This document shows positions 53,731 to 64,000 of a DNA stretch of 64,000 nucleotides, one piece after another. The position numbers and the translations under genes are program-made. The notes under the pieces were generated by a model. That model saw only the letters and a program-made list of their open reading frames with translations, had not been told where the DNA came from and searched no databases. The DNA comes from Bufo bufo (taxonomy: Eukaryota; Chordata; Amphibia; Anura; Bufonidae), in NCBI RefSeq assembly GCF_905171765.1, contig NC_053390.1:575572471-575636470 (forward strand), written 5' to 3'. Each line of letters opens with the position of its first letter. Position 1 is the first letter of the stretch.

Positions 53731-54330
53731 TTAGCTAGTATTGTCAGTTGCGTATCATTTTGGTGCATTTTTTTCAGTGAATTGTGAACCCTTCCATAGC
53801 CCTGACATTTTTTGGCCTAAATGTACACAGTCACACAAAGTATGGAACGGTTTGCAAATCTTCTTTCTGGAAATGAAAGACAGGAAGGTACGATAAGATG
53901 TCCTTCCCTTTCTAAAAACACACCGAAGACACTACTACCGACAGTTGACTGCAGTATTGTCGCCACTAACAGATTTGTGCCCAATGTATTTTGCTCGTTA
54001 AAATATTCAGATAAAAAAAAATAATCTCCAGTGTAAAACACAAATTGACAAACTACTATGCAATTGCTTAACCCTACCACCACCAGCACCACCACCAACA
54101 GTGAAAGTGCTTGGAGATGGAAATACAGGGATTTAGGACTAATATTACGCTATCACTCATAGATAATGTTGTGCACTACCCTGCGTCTTGTAAGACACTT
54201 AAGCACATATATGCTGGTTTTAATAAATTCAACAACCCCCTCAAAAAAATGGTAGGGTATGCATTTCCTTCAGTATTGCAGACTCATTCTTAAGCAGCAG
54301 GGATATGAACAGTGGCTGTGACCTTTACAA
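53731..54330. other. Unassigned non-coding sequence
   Basis: No gene or repeat boundary is visible. A CACCACCAGCACCACCACCA tract lies at about 54077-54096. Confidence 0.45.
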
Positions 54331-54333
54331 TAA

Positions 54334-55462
54334 AGCTTCTTTCAGACGAGCGTGTCCGGATAAGGTCCGGATGCGTTGCGGCAAACCCGCGCGAGTAGGT
54401 ACGCAATTGCAGTCAGTTTTGACTGCGATTGCGTTCCGTTGTTCAGTTTTTATCGCGTGGGTGCAATGCGTTTTGCACACACGTGGTAAAAAACTGACTG
54501 TGGTACCCAGTCCTGAACTTCTTCACAGAAGTTCATGTTTGAGTTCAAGGTTGTGTAGATTGTAATATTTTCCCATTATAACATGGTGCCATGGTGATGG
54601 ATCATGTGATGGACCATGTGATGAACGTAGTGACGTCATTAAAGGTCCTATTCCTCACAGATGAAGACAGAAGAGATGCCGGCTGCGCGAACAAATGGAT
54701 TAAGGTGAGTTAAATTATATATATTTTTTTTTTCTTTAACCCCTCCAGCCCTATTGTACTATGCATTCTGTATTCAGAATGCTATTATTTTCCCTTATAA
54801 CCATGTTTTCCCTTATAACCATGCTGACAATGCTTGGGGATACCCCCTTCATGGTCCTAGCACTGATTCCATATATAATTCTTTGGGATTCCCCACTGTT
54901 CAACAATCTGCAATTAGACCTGAGTGGGCCCTCCAAAAGCAGTGGGCCCTAGCACTTGCCCTGCTTTGCCAGGTGTTGACGCCGGCCGTGACCCAGACAC
55001 ACCATGCCAATATGCAGTGGAGATGGAGGCAGGGAGTTCCACCGAGTCACTTGCACAAATGGCCCCCTGCATGCTCACTTGCTTGCGTAGTGACAGCCGA
55101 ATTGTCAACATTCGGTAGAGGGATGACTACTGGCTCTCCACCTGTTAGAACCTCGCTACCGGTCAAAAATAGGGGCCTTTTTTACACCCCCATTTTATAA
55201 CCATGTTATAAGGGAAAATAATACAATCTACACAACCTTGAACCCAAACCTGATCTTCTGTGAAGAAGTTCGGGTCTGGGTACCACAGTCAGTTTTTTAT
55301 CACGTGCATGCAAAACGCATTGCACCCGCGCGATAAAAACTGAACAACGGAACGCAATCGCAGTCAAAACTGACTGCAATTACGTACCTACTCGCGCGGG
55401 TTTGCCACAGTGCATCGGGACGCATCCGGACCTAATCCGGACACGCTCGTCTGCAAGGGGCC
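54334..55462. mobile_element. 1.13-kb fold-back MITE carrying a hAT gene fragment
   Basis: The ends are AGCTTCTTTCAGACGAGCGT and the complement of ACGCTCGTCTGCAAGGGGCC, flanked by TAA at 54331-54333 and 55463-55465 (Harbinger-type). Arms of about 240 bases (54334-54575 and 55210-55462) are nearly complementary, with TGCGATTGCGTTCCGTTG and CTTCACAGAAGTTC as landmarks. The centre is not palindromic: it holds a piece of hAT transposase and flank at about 54820-55195. Confidence 0.85.
54820..55195 (+). pseudogene. hAT transposase fragment inside the fold-back
   Basis: The sequence matches, inverted, 59825-60160 of the hAT element at the right of the window over about 350 bases, including non-coding flank. 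Readable pieces are EAGSSTESLAQMAPCMLTCL, RSDSRIVNIR and RDDYWLST. Stops occur in it. It ends where the MITE arm resumes. Direct transfer or capture from a hAT copy is inferred. Confidence 0.8.
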
Positions 55463-55697
55463 TAACAGTTGCCTCAATTCTAGGTATGACCAGGGGCTGT
55501 GACCTTTTTACCTAACCAAGTTCTGTAAATTCTATAGCTTTGTACATTATCTGGGTCTCTTTATATGACTGCTAGGAAATACTGGTGTACCATGCTTCTC
55601 TGGGAATGCTTCCTAGTCTCTTCATGGCTCCCAAAATACTGATTGTGTATGCTAAATACAGCACTGGATGCTGCTCACACTTCAGCTAACAGCCTTA

Positions 55698-56703
55698 GGC
55701 CTCTTTCACACGGGCGTTGCGGAAAAATGTGCGGGTGCGTTGCGGGAACACCCGCGATTTTTCCGCGCGAGTGCAAAACATTGTAATGCGTTTTGCACTC
55801 GCGTGAGAAAAATCGTGCGTGTTTGGTACCCAAACCCGAACTTCTTCACAGAAGTTCGGGCTTGGGATCGGTGTTCTGTGGATTGTATTATTTTCCCTTA
55901 TAACATGGTTATAAGGGAAAATAATAGCATTCTGAATACAGAATGCAAAGTAAAATAGCACCGGAGGGGTTAAAAAAAAGAAAAAATAATTTAACTCACC
56001 TTAATCCACTTGCTCGCGTAGCCCGTCATCTCCTTGTGTCTCCTTTGTTGAAAGACCTGTGGTGAGCATTAATTATAGTTCAAGGACCTGTGATGACGTC
56101 ACTCCGGTCATCACATGGTACGTCACATGATCTTTTACCATGGTGATTCACCATGGTAAAAGATCATGTGATGACCGGAGTGACGTCATCACAGGTCCTT
56201 GAACTATAATTAATGCTCACCACAGGTCTTTCAACAAAGGAGACACAAGGAGATGCCGGGCTACGCGAGCAAGTGGATTAAGGCGAGTTAAATTATTATT
56301 ATTATTTTTTTAACCCCTCCAGTGCTATTTTACTTTGCATTCTGTATTCAGAATGCTATTATTTTCCCTTATAACCATGTTATAAGGGAAAATAATAATG
56401 ATCGGGTCCCCATCCCGATCGTCTCCTAGCAACCGTGCGTGAAAATCGCACCGCATCCGCACTTGCTTGCGGATGCTTGCGATTTTCACGCAACCCCATT
56501 CACTTCTATGGGGCCTGCGTTGCGTGAAAACCACAGAATATAGAACATGCTGCGATTTTCACGCAACGCATAAGTGATGCGTGAAAATCACTGCTCGTGT
56601 GAACAGCCCCATAGAAATGAATGGGTCGATATTCAGTGCGGGTGCAATGCATTCACCTCCCACATCGCATCCGCGCGGAATACTCTCCCGTGTGAAAGGG
56701 GCC
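55698..56703. mobile_element. 1.0-kb fold-back MITE (TTA target)
   Basis: TTA lies at 55695-55697 and 56704-56706. The ends are GGCCTCTTTCACACGGGCG and the complement of CTCCCGTGTGAAAGGGGCC. A second, stronger inverted repeat centred near 56145 (arms of about 250 bases, for example 55885-56140 against 56150-56400) is almost perfect; its centre is TTTTACCATGGTGATTCACC. The repeated phrase TTTTCCCTTATAACATGG also occurs in the MITE at 54334. It is non-coding and, by target and ends, Harbinger-like. Confidence 0.85.
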
Positions 56704-56706
56704 TTA

Positions 56707-58028
56707 GGCTAACTCACTACACAGGAAAGAACCAAACCCAGGGGTTAGGACCTGCCCTTCCTGGAGACTATCTCCAGGGGATGGAAATGAACCCTATAAT
56801 GAAGCCTTACACTGCTTACAAACATCAGAAAACAGTTTGAAATTAAATAAAGCCACAAAACATCAGGTACATATCTGACACTGTCTTTGATCATTGAGCA
56901 GTGGCCCACTGAGTCTCTGCACATCTTCCACCTGTACAGAACATGGGCATGTCATTGTACACACATATCATCAATAAGGTCTTATTATAGTTTATTTGTA
57001 AATCTTGCCATGTTAAAAAGTATTTAGCGGCTAGTGATTTACTCCAAAGCCACCGCCAAATAGGGTTATCTTCTGCTCAACCATTAGAACCCATTACTTG
57101 AACCAGAGCATCAGGAGCAGTCTGGTGGTCAGTACAATTTGGATGTCATGATTTCTGCAAAACGCCAACTGTGAGAGGCCTATATATTAAATGGGAATTT
57201 GGCACATAAAGGCACAAACTTTAATAGAAATGCTTTAAAAAGGTATGTTCATTATTGTATTAATACTATAGGAGGGTTCATCTGAATCCTTTATTGTTTC
57301 TTATTCGGGATCAAGTTCCTATCAATCTTGTTTCATTATTTACATGATGTACTGAAAGATTTGGATTTTATTACATATGAATTAAGATTTTTTTTTTTAT
57401 AGGTTGTTTTTGGTATATTTTTTTCCAAATTATTGATGCTAGTTTCCACACTATATAGGGTTTATAGTTGCCAAAAAGGTTGAAAATGTGAAGGCCTGAA
57501 GTTCATTTATAGGGGAGTATGTAGCATGGATCCTTTAAGTCCTTGGCTAACAGAGCATATTACTGTAGTACAACAATACCTACCATACAAAGACACTGAT
57601 AATTAAAGGATTAAAAACAAACTCTGCCATAAAGGCTTTATAGCATTTTTTCAAAAACCTACACTGCGGGTAAACATGGGTATTGATTTTGCTAAAATAG
57701 AACATGCAGTTTATTAAAATTTATTTTACATATTGGTTAACATGGCGCAAAATAAATAAGGCTATAAGAATGACACCACTCATTCTAGTGAAGCAAAAGA
57801 TAACATTTAGTCCCAGCAAACAAAATAAAATTAATTACCGGCGAGTCTGTGGATTTCCAGTTCTGTACCTGGTAACATTCATTATCATTGCTAATCAGAT
57901 ATCACTAAAGAGGACAACAGCTGCTCAGTCACTTTTAGTATGTGCTGTCTGCCATGAAACCACATGCTCATGTACCGCAAGGAATGGACTGTATACATGA
58001 CATCAATGTGCCACTTTAGCATTATTAT
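56707..58028. other. Unassigned non-coding sequence
   Basis: This 1.3-kb stretch shows no gene, repeat ends or tandem structure that I can identify. It may be unique DNA. Confidence 0.5.
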
Positions 58029-58794
58029 TAGAGATGAGCGAATTTCTCAAAAATTCGATTTGGTCCGAATTTATTTGTGGCGAATCACGTTAAAAAACAG
58101 CTATTTCCTGGCTGTAGAGAGCCTGTATAGTGGTGTAGAACACTGTGCCTTGCAGTAACACGCATGGGGAGTCGCTCTTAGAATCACTGGACACTTCACA
58201 TATTTGGGCAGTCATGGGGCCAAAACTGACCGAATAACTAAAGCATCAAGAAGTGCACTCCTTTTACACCTTTGTCAGCTGATTCCACATAGATGTTCTA
58301 TTAAAAGCTTAAACAAGTAGAGCCCCCTGACAGAGTGGAGAGGGTGTCAGCATTAAGTTTGTGTTGACGTCACTGATTATTTTGCCCTTCCTCTGATCCG
58401 TCAGAACAATAACGCCCAAAAAACAGATCCTGTCTGTTGAGCATCCGCAATCACTTGGTCAGCATTTGGTCAGTAATCCACCAGTATTGCTAAAGCCCAA
58501 AAAAACAGGAGTGGATCCAAAACAGAGATGACATGTGAATGGAATCTTTGCATGTCTTCTGTGTTTTGTATCCACTCCTGCTTTTGGCTACCAAATCATA
58601 AGCCAATTCTGATGCAAAATAGGGACCATGTCTTTCAGGCCTTACAGCTGATACATAAAGTAGAAAGGATCCATTGTGTGTCTAATTTTTTCTTCCTTCT
58701 GACAGATCAGAGGAAGGGTCAAATAAATGATGATGTCAACCAGGCCAAAAAAGGCAAAATAGTGGCCCAGTCATGGAGTGGGGAGGGTGGGAAC

Positions 58795-59075
58795 AGTATG
58801 AGAAGTCCACAGAGTGGCCCAATGACAGAGTGGTGAGGTGGCAGCAGCATGAGGAGACCACAGAGTGCCACAGTGACATAGTGTTGAGGTAGCAGCCGCA
58901 TGAGGAGACCACAGAGTAGTGATGTGGCAGCAGAATGAGGAGACCACAGAGTGGTGAAATGGCAGCAGCATGAGGAGACCACAAAGTGGCCTAGTGACAT
59001 AGTGTCGAGGTAGTAGCATGAGGATACCACAGAGTAGTGATGTGGCAACAGCATGAGGAGACCACAGAGTGGGGG
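58795..59075. repeat. Tandem repeats of about 35-60 bp
   Basis: Units contain GCAGCAGCATGAGGAGACCA and CAGAGTGG, with variants such as TTGAGGTAGCAGCCGCATGA; about six copies. They lie between the hAT stop codon and its terminal repeat. Three overlapping minus-strand frames here are repeat artefacts. Confidence 0.85.
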
Positions 59076-59241
59076 GGTAGGGGGAAATAACAATACCAGC
59101 TGAAGATGGAGGCTGGCAGTAAGATCATCTGGCAGCAGATGTGGCATCAGGCGGGTGGTAGCATCAAAATAGTAGCTAAAGCAGGTAACCAGAAGAAACA
59201 GGTCTCTTTTGCCAAAGTGTAGGTGTGGCACCATGGATGAT

Positions 59242-60040
59242 CTAGTCTGATGCATCAGGCACTGGTGTTAGAAAATCCTGGCTGATCCATGCCTGATTCA
59301 TCTTCACAAAGGTCAGTTTCCCCACATTTTGGGTGGACAGGCGAGTTCTCCTCGGGGTACCTATGGCCATCGCTGCACTAAATACCCGCTCTGATGCCAC
59401 ACTGCTGGCCGAGCAGGAAAGCTTGTCCAGGGCAAACTCGGGCCAGTTGCGGCCACAAATCTAGTTTGGCTGCCCAGTAGTCCAGGGGATTTTCGATGTG
59501 GGGCGGCAAAGTGCTCTCCATGTATGCCACATTCTGCTGGTGCAGGTTCTGGTCTTGTCCAGCTGCTGGTGAGTAGTTTCTTCAGCAGGTGGGTGAAGAA
59601 AACTGCTCATCAGCGACTCTAGACTTAAGTTTCTGATGATGGAGCTGGTACAGCTCCTGCCCCCACCACCCCACCAACAGCAGCCATGGCAGTAGAACGT
59701 GAGTGCAGAGGGCCCCCCTGGTCAGACCGTGAGGATGGGCGATGGCTCACATAGGCAGCGGCCAACTGACTACATAGGATGTCTCGATAGTAGTTCAGTT
59801 TGTCCTCCCTCTCAGCGGGTGTAAAAAAGGCCCCCATTTTTGACCAGTAGCAAGGATCTAACAGGTGGAGAGCCAGTAGTCATCCATCTACCGAATGTTG
59901 ACAATTCGGCTGTCACTACGCAAGCAAGTGAGCATGCAGGGGGCCATTTGTGCAAGTGACTGGGTGGAACTCCCTGCCTCCATCTCCACTGCATATTGGC
60001 ATAGTGTGTCTGGGTCAGGGCCGGCATCAGTGCTAGGGCC
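59242..60040 (-). pseudogene. hAT transposase C-terminal region with dimerisation domain
   Basis: From the right, the blocks are EAGSSTQSLAQMAPCMLTC, RSDSRIVNIR followed by a stop and MDDYWLST, then in another frame GAFFTPAEREDKLNYYRDIL and LCSQLAAAYVS. After a Gly/Ala-rich stretch the hAT dimerisation domain follows: WPEFALDKLSCSASSVASER, VFSAAMAIGTPRRTRLSTQN, and a tail FVKMNQAWISQDF to the stop at 59242-59244. The SSVASERVFSAA motif is diagnostic of the hAT family. The upstream catalytic half is missing, and frameshifts make it a pseudogene. Confidence 0.9.
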
Positions 60041-60219
60041 CACTGCTTTTGGGGGGCCTACTCAGGTCTAATTGCAGATTGTTGAACAGTGGGGAATCCC
60101 AAAGAATTATATATGGAATCAGTGCTATGACCATGAAGGGGGTATCCCCAAGCATTGTCAGCATGCTTGGGGACACCCTGTGTATTTAAGTCTAATTACC
60201 CTCTCTTCCTAAAATGTTC

Positions 60220-60287
60220 CTGCTGGGATTTGAACTCATAACCTTCTACATTAAAGGTAAGAACCTTAACCACTCAACTATTGAGCT
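60220..60287 (-). repeat. tRNA-like sequence (tRNA-derived SINE or tRNA relic)
   Basis: On the minus strand TAGTTGAGTGG (60270-60280) fits the pol III A box and AGTTCAAATCC (60226-60236) fits the B box, about 34 bases apart. Between them TTAC-CTTTAAT-GTAG makes an anticodon-like stem with a seven-base loop. Acceptor pairing is not convincing and the loop would give anticodon UUA, so a working tRNA gene is unlikely. A SINE head is the simplest reading; no body or tail was defined. Confidence 0.5.
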
Positions 60288-60699
60288 CAAAGTTAAGATG
60301 TGACAGAGAAACCTCATAGTAGTTTCTCATGTGTTGGGTATTCCTATACAGCAGAACTATCTTTTTATTTTATTTTTAGTGATGGCGCAAAATAAATGTG
60401 TAATTACTAAAAAAAATATATATATAAAATCATACCTTTGATATTTTTTTGTTTATTTTTATTTTATGGAAAGTGGGGTGATTTTTATTTTTATTTTTCA
60501 TTTATTTATCTTTATTTTATATCCAAAACATAACAATTTAAATAACATGATGGTACACAAATACAATAAATATCCACAAATTTACTCAGCTTATCCATCA
60601 TGAATACAAAAATTAATATCCAAAAAATCCTATTTAATTCTAATCGCCCACGCCACCGCCCACCCTCATTGTCTCGGAGCACATCCATGGCGAACATGG

Positions 60700-61876
60700 C
60701 CCTATGGCCATGTTGACCAAGTTCTATCCCATTTTATTTTCTGACTCTTATTATGAATAGCGAGTTTCTCATATTTCTTCACTTTATCAACAAGTTGTTG
60801 CCATACAGATACAGCCAAAGGGTTATTTGAGCCCCAATTCCTGGCAATTACAACCCTAGCCAGCATCAGCAATTTCATCCAAAGCATATTTTCTCATCCC
60901 TGCCCATCAAATAGGGGGCCACCTAAGACAGCAGTAGTTATATCTGCGTCATAATTAAGTGAGGAGCATCTGCGGAGCTGAGAAAAGACATTGGTCCAGA
61001 AACCCTGAATCATAGGACATAACCAGACAAGATGCATAAAATCCACTCGTTGGGCCAGGCATCTACGACATCTATCTGAAACATTATTATAGAACCAAGA
61101 GAGAGAAGAAGGCGTATAATATAAACGGTGTAGAATCCTAAACTGAATTAACCTGTGATTCCCAGATATAGAAATTTTCCAAATATTTCTGTATATTACT
61201 TCCCATTTTAATGTTTTATTATTCACTATATCTTGACCCCATTTTCACCTCATTTCTAAACTTATTCATTTTACCCATTTCCACTCTTAATTTACTATAA
61301 ATTAGTGAAATAGACGTACTATTCTGATATGAATTAAAGCACCAATCCATAAAGTCATGTGATTTGATCGTGAAAACCTCTTTATCTTTAGTGCACATAA
61401 GAGCGTGTTTAACCTGCAAATATTTATACTTATCTAATATATTAACGTCTCTGTGACCAAATATATTCACTAGTCCTGATGTCACCATTGTGTATCATTT
61501 GCTCAACCCTAATTATTCCTTTCCTTTCCCAGAATTTAATATCATCAATCTTATTAAATTCACTAAAGTTCACATTATACCATAAAGGGGTAAAATTAAG
61601 TGTATGAATGATTCCCAAAAGTGAGTTCCAGACAAGTTGCAAAGAGTGTGATATAATAAATTTTTTCCCCTTTTCTCTCATATATCCAGTTTCTAGAATA
61701 CTAAATATATCCCGCTGAGATCCTTTGTAATCTCTGATAAGTTGGGGGTATATATTAAAGGGAGCAGAGAGATACCATTGTATTTGGGAGGCCAGGTAGT
61801 AACCCCGCAAATAGGGAAATGATAAACCCCCGTTCTCCTCTGCTAGCCATAGATACTTCTGCTTAAAACGTGCTCA
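60700..61876 (-). pseudogene. LINE ORF2 C-terminal region
   Basis: After a TGA just beyond the RT (near 61873) the same frame continues NGGLSFPYLRGYYLASQIQW and ILETGYMREKGKKFI to about 61450. A frameshift near 61470 leads to NIFGHRDVNILDKYKYLQVK (61488-61219), and another to the L1-type cysteine motif CRRCLAQRVDFMHLVWLC with FHxIW-like HLVW (61226-60894). The last frame (60887-60702) ends near the 3' untranslated region. In L1 elements this region binds nucleic acid. Confidence 0.82.
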
Positions 61877-63229
61877 TTTTCTGCCCCAAATTAATTCGTT
61901 AAGCAATCTCTCCAGGACTTTAAAATGTGCATCTTCAATCCACATCGGGCAGGGAGCCAGTTGATATAGCATCTGTGGGAGAAGCACCATTTTAATTAAG
62001 GCAATCCTGTCTGCCTGACCCATCGTCGACTTTTGCCAAACACGTACTTTATTTTTTATTTTGTCTATCAGTGGGATAATATTCAATTTAGTATAGTCTC
62101 TCACCAAGGGGCCAATCCAAACCCCCAGATATTCCAGTGAGTCAGTTAACATTAGACATCTAACGTCAGCCAATAACGTCAGTGGTAATAGGGCCGATTT
62201 CTGCCAGTTCACTTCATATCCAGAGAAAAAACCAAATTTATTTATTATCTTCATAACATGGGGCAGGGCTGAATATCCATCCCTTAAATATATAAGAACA
62301 TCATCAGCATAGAGGCTAATTCTATCCTGCAAATCCTGGCCTCCCAAACCAAGAATATCAATATCCTGTCTAACTCGACATGCCAGGGGCTCTAGAAAAA
62401 TAGCAAATAAGAGAGGAGATAAGGGACAGCCCTGTCTAGTACCCCGCTGAAGTTCAAATGGATCCGATAAGGAGCCATTCACATTTATCCTTGCCTTAGG
62501 AGATTTATATAATAACTTAACCCACTGGACAAAGTTAGAGCCAAAATTCATCCTGTACATTACTTCCCATAGAAAGTTCCACTCCACCCTGTCAAAGGCC
62601 TTTGCGGCATCTAGTGACAGGATGGAGCGGTCCTCTCCCTCTCCCAGATAGATATTCATTAATGTTCTACGGATATTAGTCTGGGCTGAACGCCTTGGTA
62701 TGAATCCCGTTTTGTCAGGATGGATTATCTTAGCTATTATCCTCTTGAGCCTATTAGCAAGCACTTTTGCACCAATTTTATAATCAGTGTTGAGTAAGGA
62801 GATGGGTCTATATGACCCTATATCCAGTTCATTCTTTCCCTTTTTTAAAACTAAGGTAATAATAGCTTCGGACATTGATGGAGGTAGACGGCCCTCATTC
62901 CAAGACGCATTTAATAACTGCAGTAAGTGAGGTAGAAGCACATCACTGTACCGCCGATATAATTCAAAAGGGAGGCCATCAGCCCCAGGGGCAGAGTTAC
63001 CTCTAGTTGATCTCAGTGCTTCTTCCAATTCCAAAAGTTGGATAGGAATCTCTAGCGCAGTTCTATCTTCCTGAGAGAGAGAGGGGAGATTAATTTTGTC
63101 CAGGTATAGTTTATGATTAACATGTCGCCCATTTAGGTCTGATCTGTATAAAGTAGCTAAGTAACTGACAAATTCTTGTTCAATATCTGCCATATCTGTA
63201 CGTATCTTTCCCTTGGGAGACCTAATACT
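61877..63229 (-). pseudogene. LINE ORF2 reverse transcriptase domain
   Basis: A 439-residue open stretch holds the non-LTR reverse transcriptase blocks in order: GNSAPGADGLPFELYRRY, SEAIITLVLKKGK, YRPISLLNTDYKIGAKVLAN, KIIHPDKTGFIPRRSAQTNI, SLDAAKAFDRVEW (catalytic Asp), QRGTRQGCPLSPLLFAIFLE, and the active site LYADDVLIY. The thumb follows with LEYLGVWIG. The frame is closed upstream by a TAA at 63230-63232 and downstream near 61873, so the domain itself is intact but the polyprotein is not. Confidence 0.93.
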
Positions 63230-63232
63230 TTA

Positions 63233-64000
63233 AATTATAGTGGTAGTTTGCTGATTTTGAATCAGGGAGGCTAGTAATCTCCCTGACTTTCCTGCCTCAC
63301 AGAACTGTTTTTGACCTGAAAAGAAAATCTTTTGTTGGAACTTGTCTTGAAGGTGACAATTATATTCCTCCCTAGCTTTGAGTAGGCTCTGTTGTATGTT
63401 TACACTTTGGTCCGCAGCTATTGTCCCCTGCAAAGAATGTACTCGCTGTTCAAGAGTAATCTCCTTTTCAGCGTAGGAAGCTTTAGTTTTTTGAATTCTG
63501 GAGTAGACAATGCCTCGGGTAAAAGCTTTTAAAGCGTCCCAAATATAATGTATATGAGCAGAATTAGAGTTATAATTCCAAAATTCTTCCAGCTCACTCC
63601 TTATTTCTCCCTGCTCTTGAATTATATTAAGCCAATGAGGATTAAGTCTGAAAATACGAGATCTCCTAACATCTTCCCGTTTTTTTTATTGCTAGGAGAA
63701 TTGGAGAATGGTCCGAGATCGTATGTGGCTCATATTTCATACGAACAATCCTATTAATAAAATTAGCCGTTGTAAAGGCAAGATCTATCCTGGATAGGGC
63801 AGTACAGGAACGACTATAGCAGGAGAATGTTTTTACATTACCATCCAAATGTCGCCAAATATCTATTAGCGCCATTTCTTGGCATATGTTAAATAGTAAC
63901 GATGTTCCTCCTGTTCCCGAACTGCTCTGTCCCGAAGAGATCCTGTCCAATCCACGATCCATGACATCATTAAAATCTCCTAGAAATACAATTGGGCATT
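63233..64000 (-). pseudogene. LINE ORF2 endonuclease end and linker (partial)
   Basis: At 63962-63666 the endonuclease C-terminal part reads LLFNICQEMALIDIWRHLDG, SRIDLAFTTANF and TISDHSPILLAI; the SDH motif is the catalytic end of the L1 endonuclease. A frameshift near 63600-63660 precedes the linker, whose frame (63433-63233) has the coiled EEYNCHLQDKFQQKIFFSG stretch and joins RT across a stop. The N-terminal half lies beyond base 64000. Confidence 0.85.

Larger units (their letters stand above)
58029..60180 (-). mobile_element. hAT element, 3' part, TAGAGATGAGCGAA family
   Basis: The left end is the inverted repeat TAGAGATGAGCGAATTTCTC at 58029. The transposase C-terminus lies on the minus strand (59242-60040), with a tandem array between the gene and the end (58795-59075). 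No partner end is found to the right, so the element is truncated near 60180. Its end is the same as that of the hAT at 15445-19971, linking this inverted repeat to hAT transposases at both termini. Confidence 0.75.
60490..64000 (-). mobile_element. L1/Tx1-like LINE, 5' end beyond the window
   Basis: On the minus strand: end of the apurinic-like endonuclease (to about 63665), a linker, reverse transcriptase (63229-61877), and a C-terminal region with a CCHC-like motif (to about 60700). The 3' end near 60490 is A-rich, with AAATAAAAATAAAAATC-type repeats on the coding strand. The motif set and the wording of the RT place it in the L1 clade, perhaps Tx1-like. ORF1 would lie outside the window. 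Stops and frameshifts make it inactive. Confidence 0.88.

Noticed and set aside
58719..59255. 178-residue Leu/Cys-rich minus-strand frame
   Set aside because: It crosses the short tandem repeats next to the hAT end; the real hAT frame stops at 59242.
60220..60287. Functional tRNA gene
   Set aside because: The acceptor stem does not pair convincingly and the anticodon-like loop would read a stop codon.

Overview
This window looks like intergenic DNA from a large, transposon-rich vertebrate genome, most likely an anuran amphibian. That is an inference from the repeat types: two Tc1-like elements, several hAT families, TTAA-target elements, PIF/Harbinger elements with TWA target sites, Ty3/Gypsy elements, Penelope-like sequences with hammerhead-type motifs, an L1/Tx1-like LINE, and many long fold-back elements. 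I found no convincing host gene, rRNA or CRISPR array. Nearly every long reading frame belongs to a mobile element or is an artefact of a tandem repeat.

Layout. 0-9 kb: a decayed Tc1 element carrying a small hAT insertion, a TTAA element split by a solo LTR, small MITEs and a 26-bp minisatellite. 9.2-14.9 kb: a Ty3/Gypsy element on the minus strand with both LTRs and a 5-bp target duplication; its gag-pol is ruined by stops, frameshifts and changes at catalytic residues. 15.4-20 kb: the 5' half of a hAT element on the minus strand, with a long subterminal tandem array interrupted by a solo LTR. 20-30 kb: a second Tc1, TTAA elements, and an AT-rich hAT MITE holding another solo LTR. 30-38.8 kb: Penelope-like sequence with hammerhead-ribozyme-like motifs, a Harbinger MITE, a hAT fragment and a second AT-rich hAT MITE. 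38.8-53.5 kb: a three-level nest described below. 54-60 kb: two long fold-back elements and the 3' half of a hAT element. 60.5-64 kb: an L1/Tx1-like LINE on the minus strand that runs off the window.

The nest is the centrepiece. A Gypsy element with a SCAN-like Gag has an 11.4-kb PIF/Harbinger transposon (41293-52738) inserted in its reverse transcriptase, flanked by TTA duplications, with the Gypsy frame in phase on both sides. The Harbinger carries two convergent genes: a HARBI1-type transposase (two exons, now with stops and a frameshift) and a five-exon MADF/Myb-like plus BESS-like protein whose frame and splice sites look intact. The last exon of that second gene is split by a 4.8-kb tyrosine-recombinase element (45386-50155). 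On its coding strand that element has split direct repeats in the order A1-internal-B1-A2-B2, as in Ngaro-type YR retroelements, and the same 5-base core (TTGTG) lies at both ends and at the internal B1/A2 junction. That is what insertion of a circular intermediate by site-specific recombination should leave. I see a recombinase with Arg, His-x-x-Arg and Tyr residues but no reverse transcriptase; the interior is mostly tandem arrays. A TTAA fold-back sits harmlessly in the Harbinger transposase intron. A 520-bp MITE at 32.4 kb shares terminal sequence with this Harbinger and is probably its deletion derivative.
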